Counted from the first letter of the stretch, positions 49,792 through 58,946 are shown. The stretch is 64,000 nt of DNA from Acidovorax sp. sic0104 (GCF_019219095.1 NZ_JAHUWH010000007.1:1-64000), one strand, 5' to 3'. The notes: generated from the sequence alone by a model not told the origin. Made by a program: numbers and translations.

Positions 49792-50331
49792 ATGGATAAG
49801 TTAGGCTTGCTTTTCTTTGCAGCCCATGCAACCGGGATTATTGCATTGATCTTGAATGTTGTGGGGCTTATTGTCAAAAATGACACTGCATTGCGCAGAA
49901 ACGCATTTTGGGCCTCCCTTTTCACCATTGCACATAATGCCGCGATTGGCTCTGCAACTGCTACTGCGTTGTGCTCAATAATATTTCTGCGGAACTATAT
50001 GGCTATTCGCCCCAATAGCCTGACCGCGCGGAAGAAGGTGTTGCTATGCGTCGCGTTCGTGGCGGCAACTTGGGCGGCGGCAGCGGTCACGTGGAGTGGA
50101 CCAATATCTGCTTTGCTTGCGCTCGGCAGTTCATGCGTCACCTACGCATTTTTCTATTTGGGCGGCGTCCGGCTGCGCCTGGTGATCGGGATGAATTGCC
50201 TAGCTTGGCTGTCGAACGCGATCATCTATGAATCGCCGTGGCAATTTGCCACTGGGTGCTTGGCTGCGGGTGCGGCGTTCATAGGCGCGTGGCGTATTCA
50301 CAGCAGCAGCCGACAGTCCCTTCCCGCTTGA
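49792..50331 (+). CDS. YgjV-like inner membrane protein
   Basis: 179 aa, ATG 49792 with TTGGGGGT upstream; TATAAT at 49766-49771 may be its -10 box. Five to six transmembrane segments. ALILNVVGLIVKNDTALRRNAFWAS and LRNYMAIR match the YgjV family (Imp-YgjV) of small inner membrane proteins of unknown role. AT-rich. Confidence 0.7.
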   Translation: MDKLGLLFFAAHATGIIALILNVVGLIVKNDTALRRNAFWASLFTIAHNAAIGSATATALCSIIFLRNYMAIRPNSLTARKKVLLCVAFVAATWAAAAVTWSGPISALLALGSSCVTYAFFYLGGVRLRLVIGMNCLAWLSNAIIYESPWQFATGCLAAGAAFIGAWRIHSSSRQSLPA

Positions 50332-50387
50332 TGTCCACGTTCTTCGAATCCCCACCGGCCTCGGCATTTCCTCCATAGCGGCCTCAC

Positions 50388-50426
50388 GGATGGAGGCGGC
50401 GGCCAAGGGTGACGCCGCCTCCATCC
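50388..50426. terminator. Perfect 14-bp GC hairpin between convergent genes
   Basis: GGATGGAGGCGGCG (50388-50401), loop of 11, CGCCGCCTCCATCC (50413-50426). It lies between the converging YgjV-like gene and the 64-aa gene. There is no T-run on either side, so a bidirectional terminator is likely but not certain. Confidence 0.7.
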
Positions 50427-50470
50427 ATCCCGTTCGCGGTGCGACCGATATGCGAAAGGGGCTACTGCGG

Positions 50471-50665
50471 CTACTGCGCCGGTTTTTGACCGGGGACAGC
50501 ACTCTGCTGGTCGCTCGCCTGCTCCCGTTGCGCAACGCCCTCATAGTATTTGTTGTACACCGAGTAGAACCACAGGAGCGGAGCAGCCAGTATCACGAGC
50601 AATATGGCGTATGTGGCCAGCTTCTTCCATCTTCCCTTGCTTTTCGATTCTTCAGCTCGTAGCAT
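50471..50665 (-). CDS. 64-aa single-pass membrane protein
   Basis: 64 aa, ATG 50665. Basic N-terminus, one transmembrane segment (ATYAILLVILAAPLLWFYSVY, about 18-38), Gln-rich tail. Unknown. Same strand as the next gene upstream (65 bases away). Confidence 0.6.
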   Translation of the reverse strand: MLRAEESKSKGRWKKLATYAILLVILAAPLLWFYSVYNKYYEGVAQREQASDQQSAVPGQKPAQ

Positions 50666-50730
50666 CTTTTTTCCCTCAAAATACCCTGGTTGAAATAAAA
50701 CCTGCGAAGTTGTTTCAGCGCGATCCCCCG

Positions 50731-51423
50731 CTACCTCTTCGAAACGAAGGACTGCTGCTCTTCATTAAGCAGATCCCCAATGGTCAGCACAGATAAAATG
50801 TCACGCCCGAGAACCCTGCTCTGGGACTTGTGATAACTTAATCTTTCGATGGCAATCGATGCCGGCGTAAGGACATACTTTTCGCAGCGATCGTAATTTA
50901 AGTTATCGATGGACTTGTTCTTATAAAACTCTTCGAAAACTATCGCAATGTTATCCAAGGACAAATGATTCGGCCCCAGATTATTGGGATAGCATACATT
51001 TTCGCTGCTTATATTAAAACTGGCATAAGGCGGCTTCAGGGTGATAGACCCATCAACATTCTTGGGGTAGCTTTTTCGCAATAGGAAGCCATATATATTC
51101 ATCTGTGTTTGGAAGGCCTTCCCATTGGCACTTTGGAGAAGGTGGTGGAAGTCGCCTATCGCGTCAAAACTAGCAACGGAGCTAAACTCAAGCCCATAGC
51201 GAGTCTGCCTTACGGCGATGGAAATATATTTACCAAGAAGAAAATCCAGGCTTTCGTCATTGGCAATAAATAGCTTGTACAGTTCGCACAATCTCTTATC
51301 GACTTCCCGGGATGGCACGGGCTTCGTTGCCCTCAGCTCATTGTTTAGCTGGATCTCGAACAGCTGGCATCCACTGTTGGTTTCACGAACGTTCGCCCCG
51401 GTTACTTTGTAAATATCGCCCAT
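50731..51423 (-). CDS. Hypothetical protein, 230 aa
   Basis: 230 aa, ATG 51423. Soluble, mixed fold, markedly AT-rich with Asn/Lys/Ile codons unlike the neighbours, pointing to recent transfer. No motif recognised (KLFIANDESLDFLLGKY, GPNHLSLDNIAIVFEEFYKNK). Confidence 0.7.
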   Translation of the reverse strand: MGDIYKVTGANVRETNSGCQLFEIQLNNELRATKPVPSREVDKRLCELYKLFIANDESLDFLLGKYISIAVRQTRYGLEFSSVASFDAIGDFHHLLQSANGKAFQTQMNIYGFLLRKSYPKNVDGSITLKPPYASFNISSENVCYPNNLGPNHLSLDNIAIVFEEFYKNKSIDNLNYDRCEKYVLTPASIAIERLSYHKSQSRVLGRDILSVLTIGDLLNEEQQSFVSKR

Positions 51424-51544
51424 ATCGGATTACATTAACGACAAGTATCACAGTCTCATTGCCCGACTAGAAAACGCAGTTCGGGCAACGGACCTCGCAA
51501 AGAATGGCGCTCTCCGCGCACGTTAGAAATCGCACAGATGGCGG

Positions 51545-51934
51545 TCAGCGGTCGCCCCACGACGAAATCTCACGAAAATCGATAACCTTTCGGTCCCGGA
51601 TGCCTTGCAGCGCGTTTTCAAGGCTCGGGTAGGAGCCCCAACTGGTGGAGCGATCCCACGCACCGAAGTCCAGGCAGCGGACGTCATATCGCACGCCCGT
51701 TGGCCAGGCGGTTTCCCATTTGTGGCGCCATTCATCCAGGAGCAACTCGTCGCGCGGCGGGCTGAAACGGGCCGTGACGATAAAGGGACGCATCGCCCAG
51801 CGTTCCACATCCTTGACCATACGGTCCTCGTTTGGGGTGTGGTCGAAGGAAGCGGGCAGCGCCGGATTGACCAGCACGCCATTGATGCACGCTTCCGCCT
51901 CGAACTCAAATCCGTCCAGTCCAAAGTTGGCCAT
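51545..51934 (-). CDS. Hypothetical protein, 129 aa
   Basis: 129 aa, ATG 51934 (stands alone). Beta-rich with several Trp (RHKWETAWPTGVRYDVRCLDFGAW). No family recognised. Confidence 0.7.
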   Translation of the reverse strand: MANFGLDGFEFEAEACINGVLVNPALPASFDHTPNEDRMVKDVERWAMRPFIVTARFSPPRDELLLDEWRHKWETAWPTGVRYDVRCLDFGAWDRSTSWGSYPSLENALQGIRDRKVIDFREISSWGDR

Positions 51935-52031
51935 GTCTGCTCCATTCCCTGTTGGGAGTTTGATCGCTCATCAGCCATCTCAGCTGAGGCAAAGCGTCAT
52001 TTTGCCCGTTGGGTACGCTCGCAATCCGCGC

Positions 52032-53132
52032 TCAAGTCAAGCCGGCGTCGGTCAGCAGCTGCCTGTAGATCAACTGGGCCTCCATGGGGAGGAAGGCCTC
52101 TAAAGGGCTGGACGTGACGGTGGTGGATGAAAGTCCGGAACCCGGATCAAACTTCGACAGGCTCATTCCACACCAAACCAAGCTCAGGTCCTTGTCGCTT
52201 GTGCACCACATGGCGTTCTCGTCCGGCAAAACCGACAAAAGGCTCGCGAACGCCTTCAGCGCACGCATGTCGCACATAGCGTTGTAGGCTTCCTTTCGGG
52301 TGTAGGGTGCCTTGACGAATTTGAGCGCTCGTTTTGCGGCGTTGCGACCGTGCCGCACGCCAGCGGCGCTGATCGCGCACATTACCGCAGGGTCCCTAAG
52401 GCTCAGGCCCGTGGCGCCGGCATTCGCTGCGATTTGGGCCATAACACCGGGCAGTCGCGCTCTACTGACAGGATGCCGCAACAGGGGCTCAGTGCTCAGC
52501 AAAAACTCGATCGTTCGCTCAGAGGCCGTTTGATGCTGCTCCGAGAATGCAAGTGCTGTAAGCGCCTTCAACATTTTCGGTGAATCGCCGATCACAGTGG
52601 CGTTGGGGATAAGCGCGCGAAGATGTCCTGCGTGTTCTTTCATTTGCGCCTCAATGGCATCTGCCGACGGGTGCTCGGTCTGATTCCCCTCTAACGCAAG
52701 CAGTGCGGGGCTGAGCTTGACATTGGGGTCGTCCAACCAGTCCACAAAGTCCCCGCCGCTTGCCTTTGAGCCACCCGGCTTAAAGCGCCCTTTGAGTTCG
52801 GTCAGGGTGCACCTGTCGATGAGAATCACACTGCCAACCGCTTGTTCGAGCCCGGCAGGAAACCACCCGCCCCTTACTAGGCCAACGTGCCTCACAGCCA
52901 AGTGCGTCTCAATGGTCGTTTCCAGAGGCTTTGACGGGCCTACAGGAATCTCAGGGATCGAGCTGGAGATGACATTGGCATTCTGGATCCTCAGATTGAG
53001 TCTAGAAGGTTTGCCCAACGTTCTTTCCAGCAAATCGGTATGGCCGAATGGGACTAGTTCGCCATGGATGGTGGCCTTACGGCCGGTAGGTTTGCCGCTG
53101 GGTGATTTCTCGATGTACTGGATTTCATTCAT
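52032..53132 (-). CDS. Hypothetical protein, 366 aa
   Basis: 366 aa, ATG 53132. N-terminal half beta-rich (LNLRIQNANVISSSIPEIP, VGSVILIDRCTLTELKGRF), C-terminal half helical with SRARLPGVMAQIAANAGATG and a His/Arg-rich helix (AAGVRHGRNAAKRALKF). No known domain or catalytic pattern. Cytoplasmic by lack of signal. A PIN/NYN-like nuclease cannot be excluded but is not supported. Confidence 0.7.
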   Translation of the reverse strand: MNEIQYIEKSPSGKPTGRKATIHGELVPFGHTDLLERTLGKPSRLNLRIQNANVISSSIPEIPVGPSKPLETTIETHLAVRHVGLVRGGWFPAGLEQAVGSVILIDRCTLTELKGRFKPGGSKASGGDFVDWLDDPNVKLSPALLALEGNQTEHPSADAIEAQMKEHAGHLRALIPNATVIGDSPKMLKALTALAFSEQHQTASERTIEFLLSTEPLLRHPVSRARLPGVMAQIAANAGATGLSLRDPAVMCAISAAGVRHGRNAAKRALKFVKAPYTRKEAYNAMCDMRALKAFASLLSVLPDENAMWCTSDKDLSLVWCGMSLSKFDPGSGLSSTTVTSSPLEAFLPMEAQLIYRQLLTDAGLT

Positions 53133-53306
53133 TGCGCCTGACCTTAGCTACAGGTGTGGATATAGAGCTGCGGCCGGTTTTCAAACCTGGCCCGGATAGG
53201 TGTTGGCGCGGCTGAACTAGCGCCATTCCTAGGAGTGCCCATGCCAGCCGCCCCCAAAAGCCGAAGCCCGACAGCGAGCCATCAATCTACCCCTGGGCTT
53301 CAGGGA

Positions 53307-53804
53307 TTAGAGCAACTTCTTCATGCACACCCGATCAAAGACCTGGCCACCGCGTTCATATGCGTTCTCGGAGGTATACCAGGCGTCAAAGCCGAGCGAC
53401 TCATACAAGCGTCGGGCGAGGGGGTTCGGGACGTTCACTTCCAGCAGAACACCCCTGGCCCCTCTGTCGGCCGCGAGGGTGAGGCATGCCATCATGAGTT
53501 GCCGGCCGTAGCTTCGGTTGGAAAAGTCTGGATGCACCATCACCCCAGACACACCAAACCAGATGCCGCCGTCATCATCCCACGGGTCTTCAGGCATTAG
53601 CGAGAGAGTCGCTGCCCCGACCAAGACGCCATCAATCTCCCCTCCGAGCGTCTCGTGCGGTTGCTCCAACAGGGCTTCGATCGTCTCAAGACGCAAGGCG
53701 GTCTCACGCTCTTTGGGAGAGCCCATGGTCCCGGTCACATCCACCACCTCACGTAGGGCACGAAGGTGAGAAGCGCTCTGGGTATCGAGTTGACGGATGA
53801 TCAT
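53307..53804 (-). CDS. GNAT-family N-acetyltransferase
   Basis: 165 aa, ATG 53804. Motif A: VSGVMVHPDFSNRSYGRQLMMACL (N-R-S-Y-G-R, Q/R-x-x-G variant); motif B: LLEVNVPNPLARRLYESLGF. Classic single-domain GNAT with a Trp/Asp-rich centre (PEDPWDDDGGIWFG). Substrate unknown; fifth acetyltransferase-fold gene of the window. Confidence 0.88.
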   Translation of the reverse strand: MIIRQLDTQSASHLRALREVVDVTGTMGSPKERETALRLETIEALLEQPHETLGGEIDGVLVGAATLSLMPEDPWDDDGGIWFGVSGVMVHPDFSNRSYGRQLMMACLTLAADRGARGVLLEVNVPNPLARRLYESLGFDAWYTSENAYERGGQVFDRVCMKKLL

Positions 53805-53860
53805 GTCGCACCGTAGCTTGAAAACACTTTTCGAGGATCGCCGGGTCTGCGTCGGCCCCC

Positions 53861-54796
53861 CTACCCCGCCCCCGACTCATCGTCCATGTTGTCATGGAGG
53901 GGGTAGGAGCCAAACGTCCCGTTCGTGTCACGGAACCGGCCGCCCCAGGTCCTGCGAGCGTCCATGGCCTGTTCTACGGAACCGGTATCGGCTCGGGCGC
54001 TCTCAATGCCCCGCGCAGCTGCGGGGCCTGAGCTACCTCGCGTGCGAGCAGTCCTTCTCGGTGTGGGAGCGCTGGGCGCACGGCGCGACGGGCGCGGGCT
54101 TGGATCCAGCGCTTGTTTAGGCAGCGGCTTATTCGCAGCCCTAGCGCCATTGCTCTCGGGTTTGGGATGAAACAGTTGGTTGTGCTGTTCCTGGTTGTAG
54201 ATCATCGAGCCGCAGAGACGACACGCAAACGGCCTCTCCCTCGCCACTGGCGTCGAGGTGTCTCCCGTCTTGTGTGCTGCGGACAGTGCGCGGTCTTTTT
54301 TTCCACCTGTGCTTGTGCGGCATGCCCCAGCGCGGATACAAGCGGATACCGCCTGGAGGACGATCCCCACGGGCCCGGAAGGATCAGGATCCAACTGCTC
54401 TAGCCGCGAGCGCAACGCCGACAGCTCACCGTCATGCGCCATCTTCGGGGCAAAGTGACGGCATAGAGAGAACGTGTGCTTAGCGTCGAGTGCTTCAACC
54501 AAGCGGTCAATGTATTCCACGAAAACACTGCTACGAATACCTTCCTTCCGCAGCGCAAACGCCCTGGCCGCGAGATGCGGGATCTCGCGCTTGAACTGCT
54601 GCTCAAAGAGCAACTCCTGCTTGCTGCGAAACCGTCCAGGGGTGGCTTTCTCCAGCGACAGCGTGCGCCGGGACCGCAACTCCACTTTGTGGCGCGTCCA
54701 GCCAGTGCCGTCGCAATGAACGCAATCGTTGTTCTCGCCATCACACGGGCATTTGAAAGGTGCGTCATTCTGCGGGTTCGGTAGCTCTGCGGCCAT
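53861..54796 (-). CDS. Zinc-ribbon/zinc-finger protein, 311 aa
   Basis: 311 aa, ATG 54796. N-terminal CPCDGENNDCVHCDGTGW is a DnaJ-type C-x-C-x-G zinc ribbon half (four Cys). Later CRLCGSMIYNQEQHNQLFH is a C2H2-like finger. Between them a helical region (about 55-150); C-terminus basic and disordered (RAPSAPTPRRTARTRGSSG). Probably nucleic-acid binding. 60 bases downstream of the XRE gene, likely one operon. Confidence 0.72.
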   Translation of the reverse strand: MAAELPNPQNDAPFKCPCDGENNDCVHCDGTGWTRHKVELRSRRTLSLEKATPGRFRSKQELLFEQQFKREIPHLAARAFALRKEGIRSSVFVEYIDRLVEALDAKHTFSLCRHFAPKMAHDGELSALRSRLEQLDPDPSGPVGIVLQAVSACIRAGACRTSTGGKKDRALSAAHKTGDTSTPVARERPFACRLCGSMIYNQEQHNQLFHPKPESNGARAANKPLPKQALDPSPRPSRRAPSAPTPRRTARTRGSSGPAAARGIESARADTGSVEQAMDARRTWGGRFRDTNGTFGSYPLHDNMDDESGAG

Positions 54797-54856
54797 GTGT
54801 TCCTCCTCGGCTCACGAGTGGGTTCAGTCCTTGCGTTGGAGCCAATCACCGGCCGC

Positions 54857-55540
54857 TCAAGCGTTCCGCAAGTGGTCCAGAAACTCGTGGGTGGTCTGGT
54901 CCGAGAGCCCCTCCAGGGCTACTACGTGCCGGGCCAGGGATGCGGACAACGCTGGATCGAACTCAGCGTTCAAGCGCGAGACCGCCTCTGCGTGGCCGCC
55001 AACGCCCGTATAGACCACTTGGACCTCGTTGACCTTGAGCCGAGCAAGCAGACCATCCACGTCGCCGTCACGCGCCCTCGCACTTCCTGCTCGCTGGAGA
55101 GTGAAGCGGGCCAGCATCTGCGCACATTCCTCATCCGACACGCGGCCGGAACCAAGCAGCTTTGCCAGCGCATCTAGGGCGGCGTAGTGCATCGGGTTGG
55201 TGAACGTCAGATTCAGCTGGAGCGGCTGCGTGTCGATGGCCTGGGGCGATGCAGGCGTAGCGACAGAGGTCGGTGGCGTGGACCTTTGGGGGAGGGATGC
55301 GCTAGCAAGTCGGGCTTGAGCCGCCCCACCCTCAAGGTCCATGGCGCCCTCGGGCAAGCCGAAGGCACGCTCGATCCGCCTGGCCATGCTCGTGCCTGGC
55401 ACCCGGCCGGTGATGAAGTGGCTGACGGCGGACTGGTTCACGCTGAGATGCAAAGCCAGGTCCCACTGGGTCAGTTTGAACGTGGTCCGGATCACGTCAA
55501 GGTTTTGTCGCCGAATGGCGTGAATGTCAGGGCTGTCCAT
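54857..55540 (-). CDS. XRE-family regulator, 227 aa
   Basis: 227 aa, ATG 55540. Residues about 10-70 form a cro/CI HTH: NLDVIRTTFKLTQWDLALHLSVNQSAVSHFITGRVPG. A Pro/Ser/Thr linker and a helical C-terminal domain follow (ALDALAKLLGSGRVSDEECAQM). Likely represses its own promoter through the symmetric site at 55576-55595. Confidence 0.82.
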   Translation of the reverse strand: MDSPDIHAIRRQNLDVIRTTFKLTQWDLALHLSVNQSAVSHFITGRVPGTSMARRIERAFGLPEGAMDLEGGAAQARLASASLPQRSTPPTSVATPASPQAIDTQPLQLNLTFTNPMHYAALDALAKLLGSGRVSDEECAQMLARFTLQRAGSARARDGDVDGLLARLKVNEVQVVYTGVGGHAEAVSRLNAEFDPALSASLARHVVALEGLSDQTTHEFLDHLRNA

Positions 55541-55575
55541 ATGGCTCCAGGTTTCGAGATAGACCGAATAGTAAC

Positions 55576-55595
55576 ACTAATATTACTAATATTAG
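55576..55595. promoter_or_regulatory. Operator-like palindrome upstream of XRE gene
   Basis: ACTAATATT twice in tandem (55576-55593); CTAATATTACTAATATTAG at 55577-55595 is symmetric except for the central base. It lies 36-55 bases upstream of the XRE start, where a -10/-35 would be. Confidence 0.65.
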
Positions 55596-56162
55596 CCCCA
55601 GCGAGTTACCCTTTTCCTTGTTGGTCTTAGGGAGGAATGCGGTACTTTGTTGGACGGCCGTCGCCCGCGCCCGCCCTCTTGCTGCTGCTACGGAAAACCG
55701 ACCCAGGAGGAACACCCAATTCAGTCACAACGCTAATGTTTATGCGGTACTCAGACGCATTTCTATCTCTTCAATATTCGTGAAATGTCGTGATAAAAAC
55801 AAAGCCCCGGAAAGCCCCGATACAGCCGCACGCGGCGTGACCACCTGGTCGTGGACAAAGCAGATCAGATGTGAGGGCCGCCGTCATATGCCGAAAGCAG
55901 CTTTTCCAAGGCGCGCCCCCTCGCCGCTCGGCCTCAGGCAGAAGTGCCCGAGGACCGGCGATCCGCTACTGGAAGGCAGCAACCAATGCGGAGTTTGGCC
56001 ACCTTTACCTCGTGAGCTGAACACAGTGCTCTGGAGACCCACCCGCCATCGTCCGCGCCGGCCCAACCCTCTCAAATTTGGGAATAATCGAACTTTGACT
56101 CCGTGGTCGTGCGCACGACTGGGGGTCGCTGATAGCTACGACGCCCTATCTTGAAACCTCGT
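55596..56162. other. Region without a convincing gene
   Basis: About 570 bases. An open frame (55618-56154, plus) exists but its composition is not protein-like and it lacks a ribosome site. A 10-bp direct repeat ATGCGGTACT occurs at 55637 and 55742. AAAGCCCCGG and AAAGCCCCGA stand together near 55801-55820. Confidence 0.5.
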
Positions 56163-56483
56163 ATGAAACGCTTTCTTGCCACCCTGGCCGCCATGATCTG
56201 CCTCGCCCAACCGGCGTGGGCGTTCACCACTTTTGGGGACATCGACTGCGGCACTTGGGTCCAAAACCCCTCACCTCAAAACGCCGTCTGGCTATCAGGG
56301 TACATGAGCGGGATCGCTGCGATGTACGAAATCGTGCACGGAGAAGACCCTTTGAAAAACGTCTCCTCGAATGCCCAAATGGTTCTCTGGATGAACGAAT
56401 ACTGTCGAAAGAACCCCCTCAACAAAGTGAGCAAAGGGGGCGCTTCTTTGTTCGCCGAGCTTGCAGTAAGGGGCGCCAAATAG
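56163..56483 (+). CDS. Small secreted HdeA/Rap1a-like protein
   Basis: 106 aa, ATG 56163. Signal peptide cleaved at AWA-F. Two Cys (DCGTW, EYCRKNP) spaced as in HdeA/Rap1a-type helical bundles (GYMSGIAAMYEI, then EYCRKNPLNKVSKGGASLFAEL). Periplasmic; could be a chaperone- or immunity-like protein. Fold assignment by pattern only. Confidence 0.65.
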   Translation: MKRFLATLAAMICLAQPAWAFTTFGDIDCGTWVQNPSPQNAVWLSGYMSGIAAMYEIVHGEDPLKNVSSNAQMVLWMNEYCRKNPLNKVSKGGASLFAELAVRGAK

Positions 56484-56501
56484 CTGGGCGGGAAGGCGCG
56501 G

Positions 56502-57419
56502 CTATGGACCCGCAGCGTTCAAGCGGGGAAGCACCCGCTCCTCATACAGCTGTTGCGGACTCATCCCTGCGAGGTATTGCGCCTCCGGGATCTCTGGCAG
56601 CGTCTCCACCAGCCCGGCAACGCCGGTCACCACATAGTCGAGTGAGCCCCCGGGGATGGCCACGCGACGACCAGGGAGCGCTTTGAGGTTTTCGAAGAGC
56701 TCGGGCAGCTCCGAGCGTAGGTAGCTGCGCAGCGACACCCCTTGGCGCGAGAGCGCGTGAAGCACGTGGGGCGCCGCCAGATCGTCGTCGGCCCACTGGT
56801 AGGGGGTGAACTCCTTTTCGAGCACCAGCTTCGGCAGCGCGGCCGACATCGCGACGTCATCAAAGGGCTGCGCTGAGGCCGTTGCGTCTACTATCAAAAA
56901 TGGGGGGGCTACGACCACCGCGTGCGCGGCCACGGTATCGCCACTGTCAAGGGTGTAGAAGGTGCGCTTTTCCAGGGAGACGCTCGGCGGAAAGGTGATT
57001 GCCATGCTGGCCTTCGCGCAGTAGTTCCACACCCCCATGGCGTCGAGAATTCGGGAGAGCACGCCGGATGCCACCGTGCACAGGCCCAGCCGTCCATCCG
57101 CATGTACCGCCGCCGCTACGACTTCAGCGGCCACCTCGACCTTCCTCTGGGCGAGAGCAAGTTCTTCTTCGGTGTACCCGCGCGCCTCCACGAAGCGCGC
57201 GTAGTCATCCATCACCTCGGGGCGGCGAGCTTCTTCGGCCAGGAACGCAGGGCTGTCCTGGAACCCCGGCACACTGATATCGACTCCGAGCTTTGAAAAT
57301 TGGGACGCAAGCCGCTGTTCCTCAATTGGGTTGCTCAAAGGCCAGGGACCCCGCATACGGTCCCTGCCAAGGCTCACCTGCGTTACCTGGGCCAACTTGC
57401 GCCGCCGTGCCTCTCCCAT
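56502..57419 (-). CDS. Transglutaminase/papain-fold protein, 305 aa
   Basis: 305 aa, ATG 57419. A Cys-His-Asp order typical of transglutaminase-like or arylamine-acetyltransferase folds: LGLCTVASGVLSRILDAMGV (Cys114), DTVAAHAVVVAPPFLIVDAT (His166, Asp178). N-terminus helical. No signal peptide. Substrate unknown: peptidase, amidase or acyl transfer are all possible. It follows the 73-aa gene by 2 bases. Confidence 0.72.
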   Translation of the reverse strand: MGEARRRKLAQVTQVSLGRDRMRGPWPLSNPIEEQRLASQFSKLGVDISVPGFQDSPAFLAEEARRPEVMDDYARFVEARGYTEEELALAQRKVEVAAEVVAAAVHADGRLGLCTVASGVLSRILDAMGVWNYCAKASMAITFPPSVSLEKRTFYTLDSGDTVAAHAVVVAPPFLIVDATASAQPFDDVAMSAALPKLVLEKEFTPYQWADDDLAAPHVLHALSRQGVSLRSYLRSELPELFENLKALPGRRVAIPGGSLDYVVTGVAGLVETLPEIPEAQYLAGMSPQQLYEERVLPRLNAAGP

Positions 57420-57421
57420 GA

Positions 57422-57643
57422 CTACCTCCCCCCGTTAAATGATCGAAGGCGCTGATTCTCACCGGGCCGATACGCTCCACCGAGAGATCGGAGATTCGCG
57501 TGCCTGGGCCCTGGGTAAACTGCCTTCACTTCGCCGGAGATGGTGACGTGGCGAGATGCGTAAAGAACATCCCCGACCCCGACCAGGCAAGGGCCATCCC
57601 CTCGCTCCGCCTGGGGCACTTTGGCGAAGTCCAACAACGCCAC
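57422..57643 (-). CDS. Small protein upstream of transglutaminase-fold gene
   Basis: 73 aa if started at 57643; start uncertain. The C-terminus ends AYRPGENQRLRSFNGGR and the codons there provide GGGGGGAGG, the ribosome site of the next gene. CLVGVGDVLYASRHVTISGEV suggests a small beta-barrel. Divergent from the Mrr-like gene with only 15 bases between starts. Confidence 0.6.
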   Translation of the reverse strand: MALLDFAKVPQAERGDGPCLVGVGDVLYASRHVTISGEVKAVYPGPRHANLRSLGGAYRPGENQRLRSFNGGR

Positions 57644-57658
57644 AAAGAGAGAGACGCA

Positions 57659-58582
57659 ATGAAGGATCTATCGGTTAGCAGGTGGGAGGATTTCCAGGAG
57701 ATTGGGTGGCATTGGATGCAGGATCTTGTCCACGTGCCATTTAGCGTCTATGGCGACGTGGGACAGGGGCAGGGCGGAGTGGACTTGATTGCAACCAACA
57801 TTCGTTCGGGAATTGTCGGACAGTCAAAGTGTTGGACCACCAAATCGCTGACTATGGATGAGATCGATAAGGAGTTGGCGAAGACCAATGACTACCCGGG
57901 ACCAATCACCGACTATTACATCCTGACGAATGCCAAAAAGCACACCACAGTTCAGGATAGGTTGGCGTCTGGCCCTCTCATCTACGAACGCAAGCAAGGC
58001 CGATTTCGAGTCCATATCCGTTACTGGTCTGATCTGAAAAATCTTGACTTTGTCCCCGAGGAGGTACTGCTGAGGATCTTCCCGTCCCTGGCATCTCACT
58101 CCACCGTGCTCGCTGCTCAGCAGCACAACCTGACGGAGTTCAATGAGTCACTGTTCCATACTCGCCGCTGCATGCCCCTGTTGATCTCCAAGGCGCACCT
58201 TGAGTGGCTGGAGTCATGGGACTTTCGGCGGGGCTTTGTCCCCCAGGACGTTTTTGATCCGATTCACCTTTTGAGCATCGATATGGACCGAGTGCTGACG
58301 GTGCAGGAACACAGTGCTTGGCCACACTGGCTTGTCGAAGGGCCACGTGCAGACCTGTTCAAGTGCCTGCCAGCAGCGAAGCCCCTCTTTCAGGCGGTGA
58401 TCGCGTTCCAACGCGGGGTGGTCAGCGAAGCTTCTACGTACGACCTCGAAGGAAAAACAGTTCTCGCGCACGGCCACGATGACCCCTCAGCCCACGAGCG
58501 CATCACCTCCGGCTGGCGACAGTTGGCGCAAGGTCTACTTCAGCAGTATCGTCACTTGGTAGAAGGCGCTTCGCAAGGTTGA
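57659..58582 (+). CDS. Mrr-like restriction-endonuclease-fold protein
   Basis: 307 aa, ATG 57659. N-terminal nuclease core: RWEDFQEIGWHWM helix with Glu, YGDVGQGQGGVDLIATN with Asp42, and GIVGQSKCW with Q-x-K (Lys57), the Mrr-type D-x(n)-Q-x-K variant of PD-(D/E)XK. The remaining 230 residues form an unknown helical domain that may sense or bind a target. Mrr-like enzymes cut methylated or foreign DNA. No methylase adjacent. Defence role is inferred. Confidence 0.75.
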   Translation: MKDLSVSRWEDFQEIGWHWMQDLVHVPFSVYGDVGQGQGGVDLIATNIRSGIVGQSKCWTTKSLTMDEIDKELAKTNDYPGPITDYYILTNAKKHTTVQDRLASGPLIYERKQGRFRVHIRYWSDLKNLDFVPEEVLLRIFPSLASHSTVLAAQQHNLTEFNESLFHTRRCMPLLISKAHLEWLESWDFRRGFVPQDVFDPIHLLSIDMDRVLTVQEHSAWPHWLVEGPRADLFKCLPAAKPLFQAVIAFQRGVVSEASTYDLEGKTVLAHGHDDPSAHERITSGWRQLAQGLLQQYRHLVEGASQG

Positions 58583-58697
58583 CTGGTCAATTGTTGATGC
58601 GGCGACTTCTTTCCCTTTGGGTGCGCTACACAGGCGCATTCCGAAGCTCAGTCGGCGGGCCCCCGCCAAGCTGAAAACAACACTGCAGGAGAACTTG

Positions 58698-58946
58698 ATG
58701 CCTTCTTGTTGTCTACAAATCATCGCCGACCCAGACCACGACGGTAGCTTTCGCTGGGTGCTGCTGGAGCTGGTGGAGAACGAAGCGTTGCTGTTCAAGC
58801 CCCATTCTGCGGCCGACTGCGACTTCCAGTCATGGGAATCCGCGCTGAATGCGGGCACCATCGCCCTTGCTCACGCCGAAGGCCAGGTCTACGAAAACGA
58901 GGCCGCAGACCCGGTGGGGGATGCTTCCTGCGAGCCAGCCGACTGA
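58698..58946 (+). CDS. Hypothetical protein, 82 aa
   Basis: 82 aa, ATG 58698 after GCAGGAGAA. Acidic, beta-rich (FRWVLLELVENEALLFKPHSAAD). No family recognised. Between the nuclease gene and the frameshifted 59027 gene, same strand. Confidence 0.65.
   Translation: MPSCCLQIIADPDHDGSFRWVLLELVENEALLFKPHSAADCDFQSWESALNAGTIALAHAEGQVYENEAADPVGDASCEPAD

Noticed and set aside
55618..56154. Open frame of 178 codons, plus strand
   Set aside because: No ribosome site, Arg/Pro-rich composition without secondary-structure pattern; treated as non-coding.
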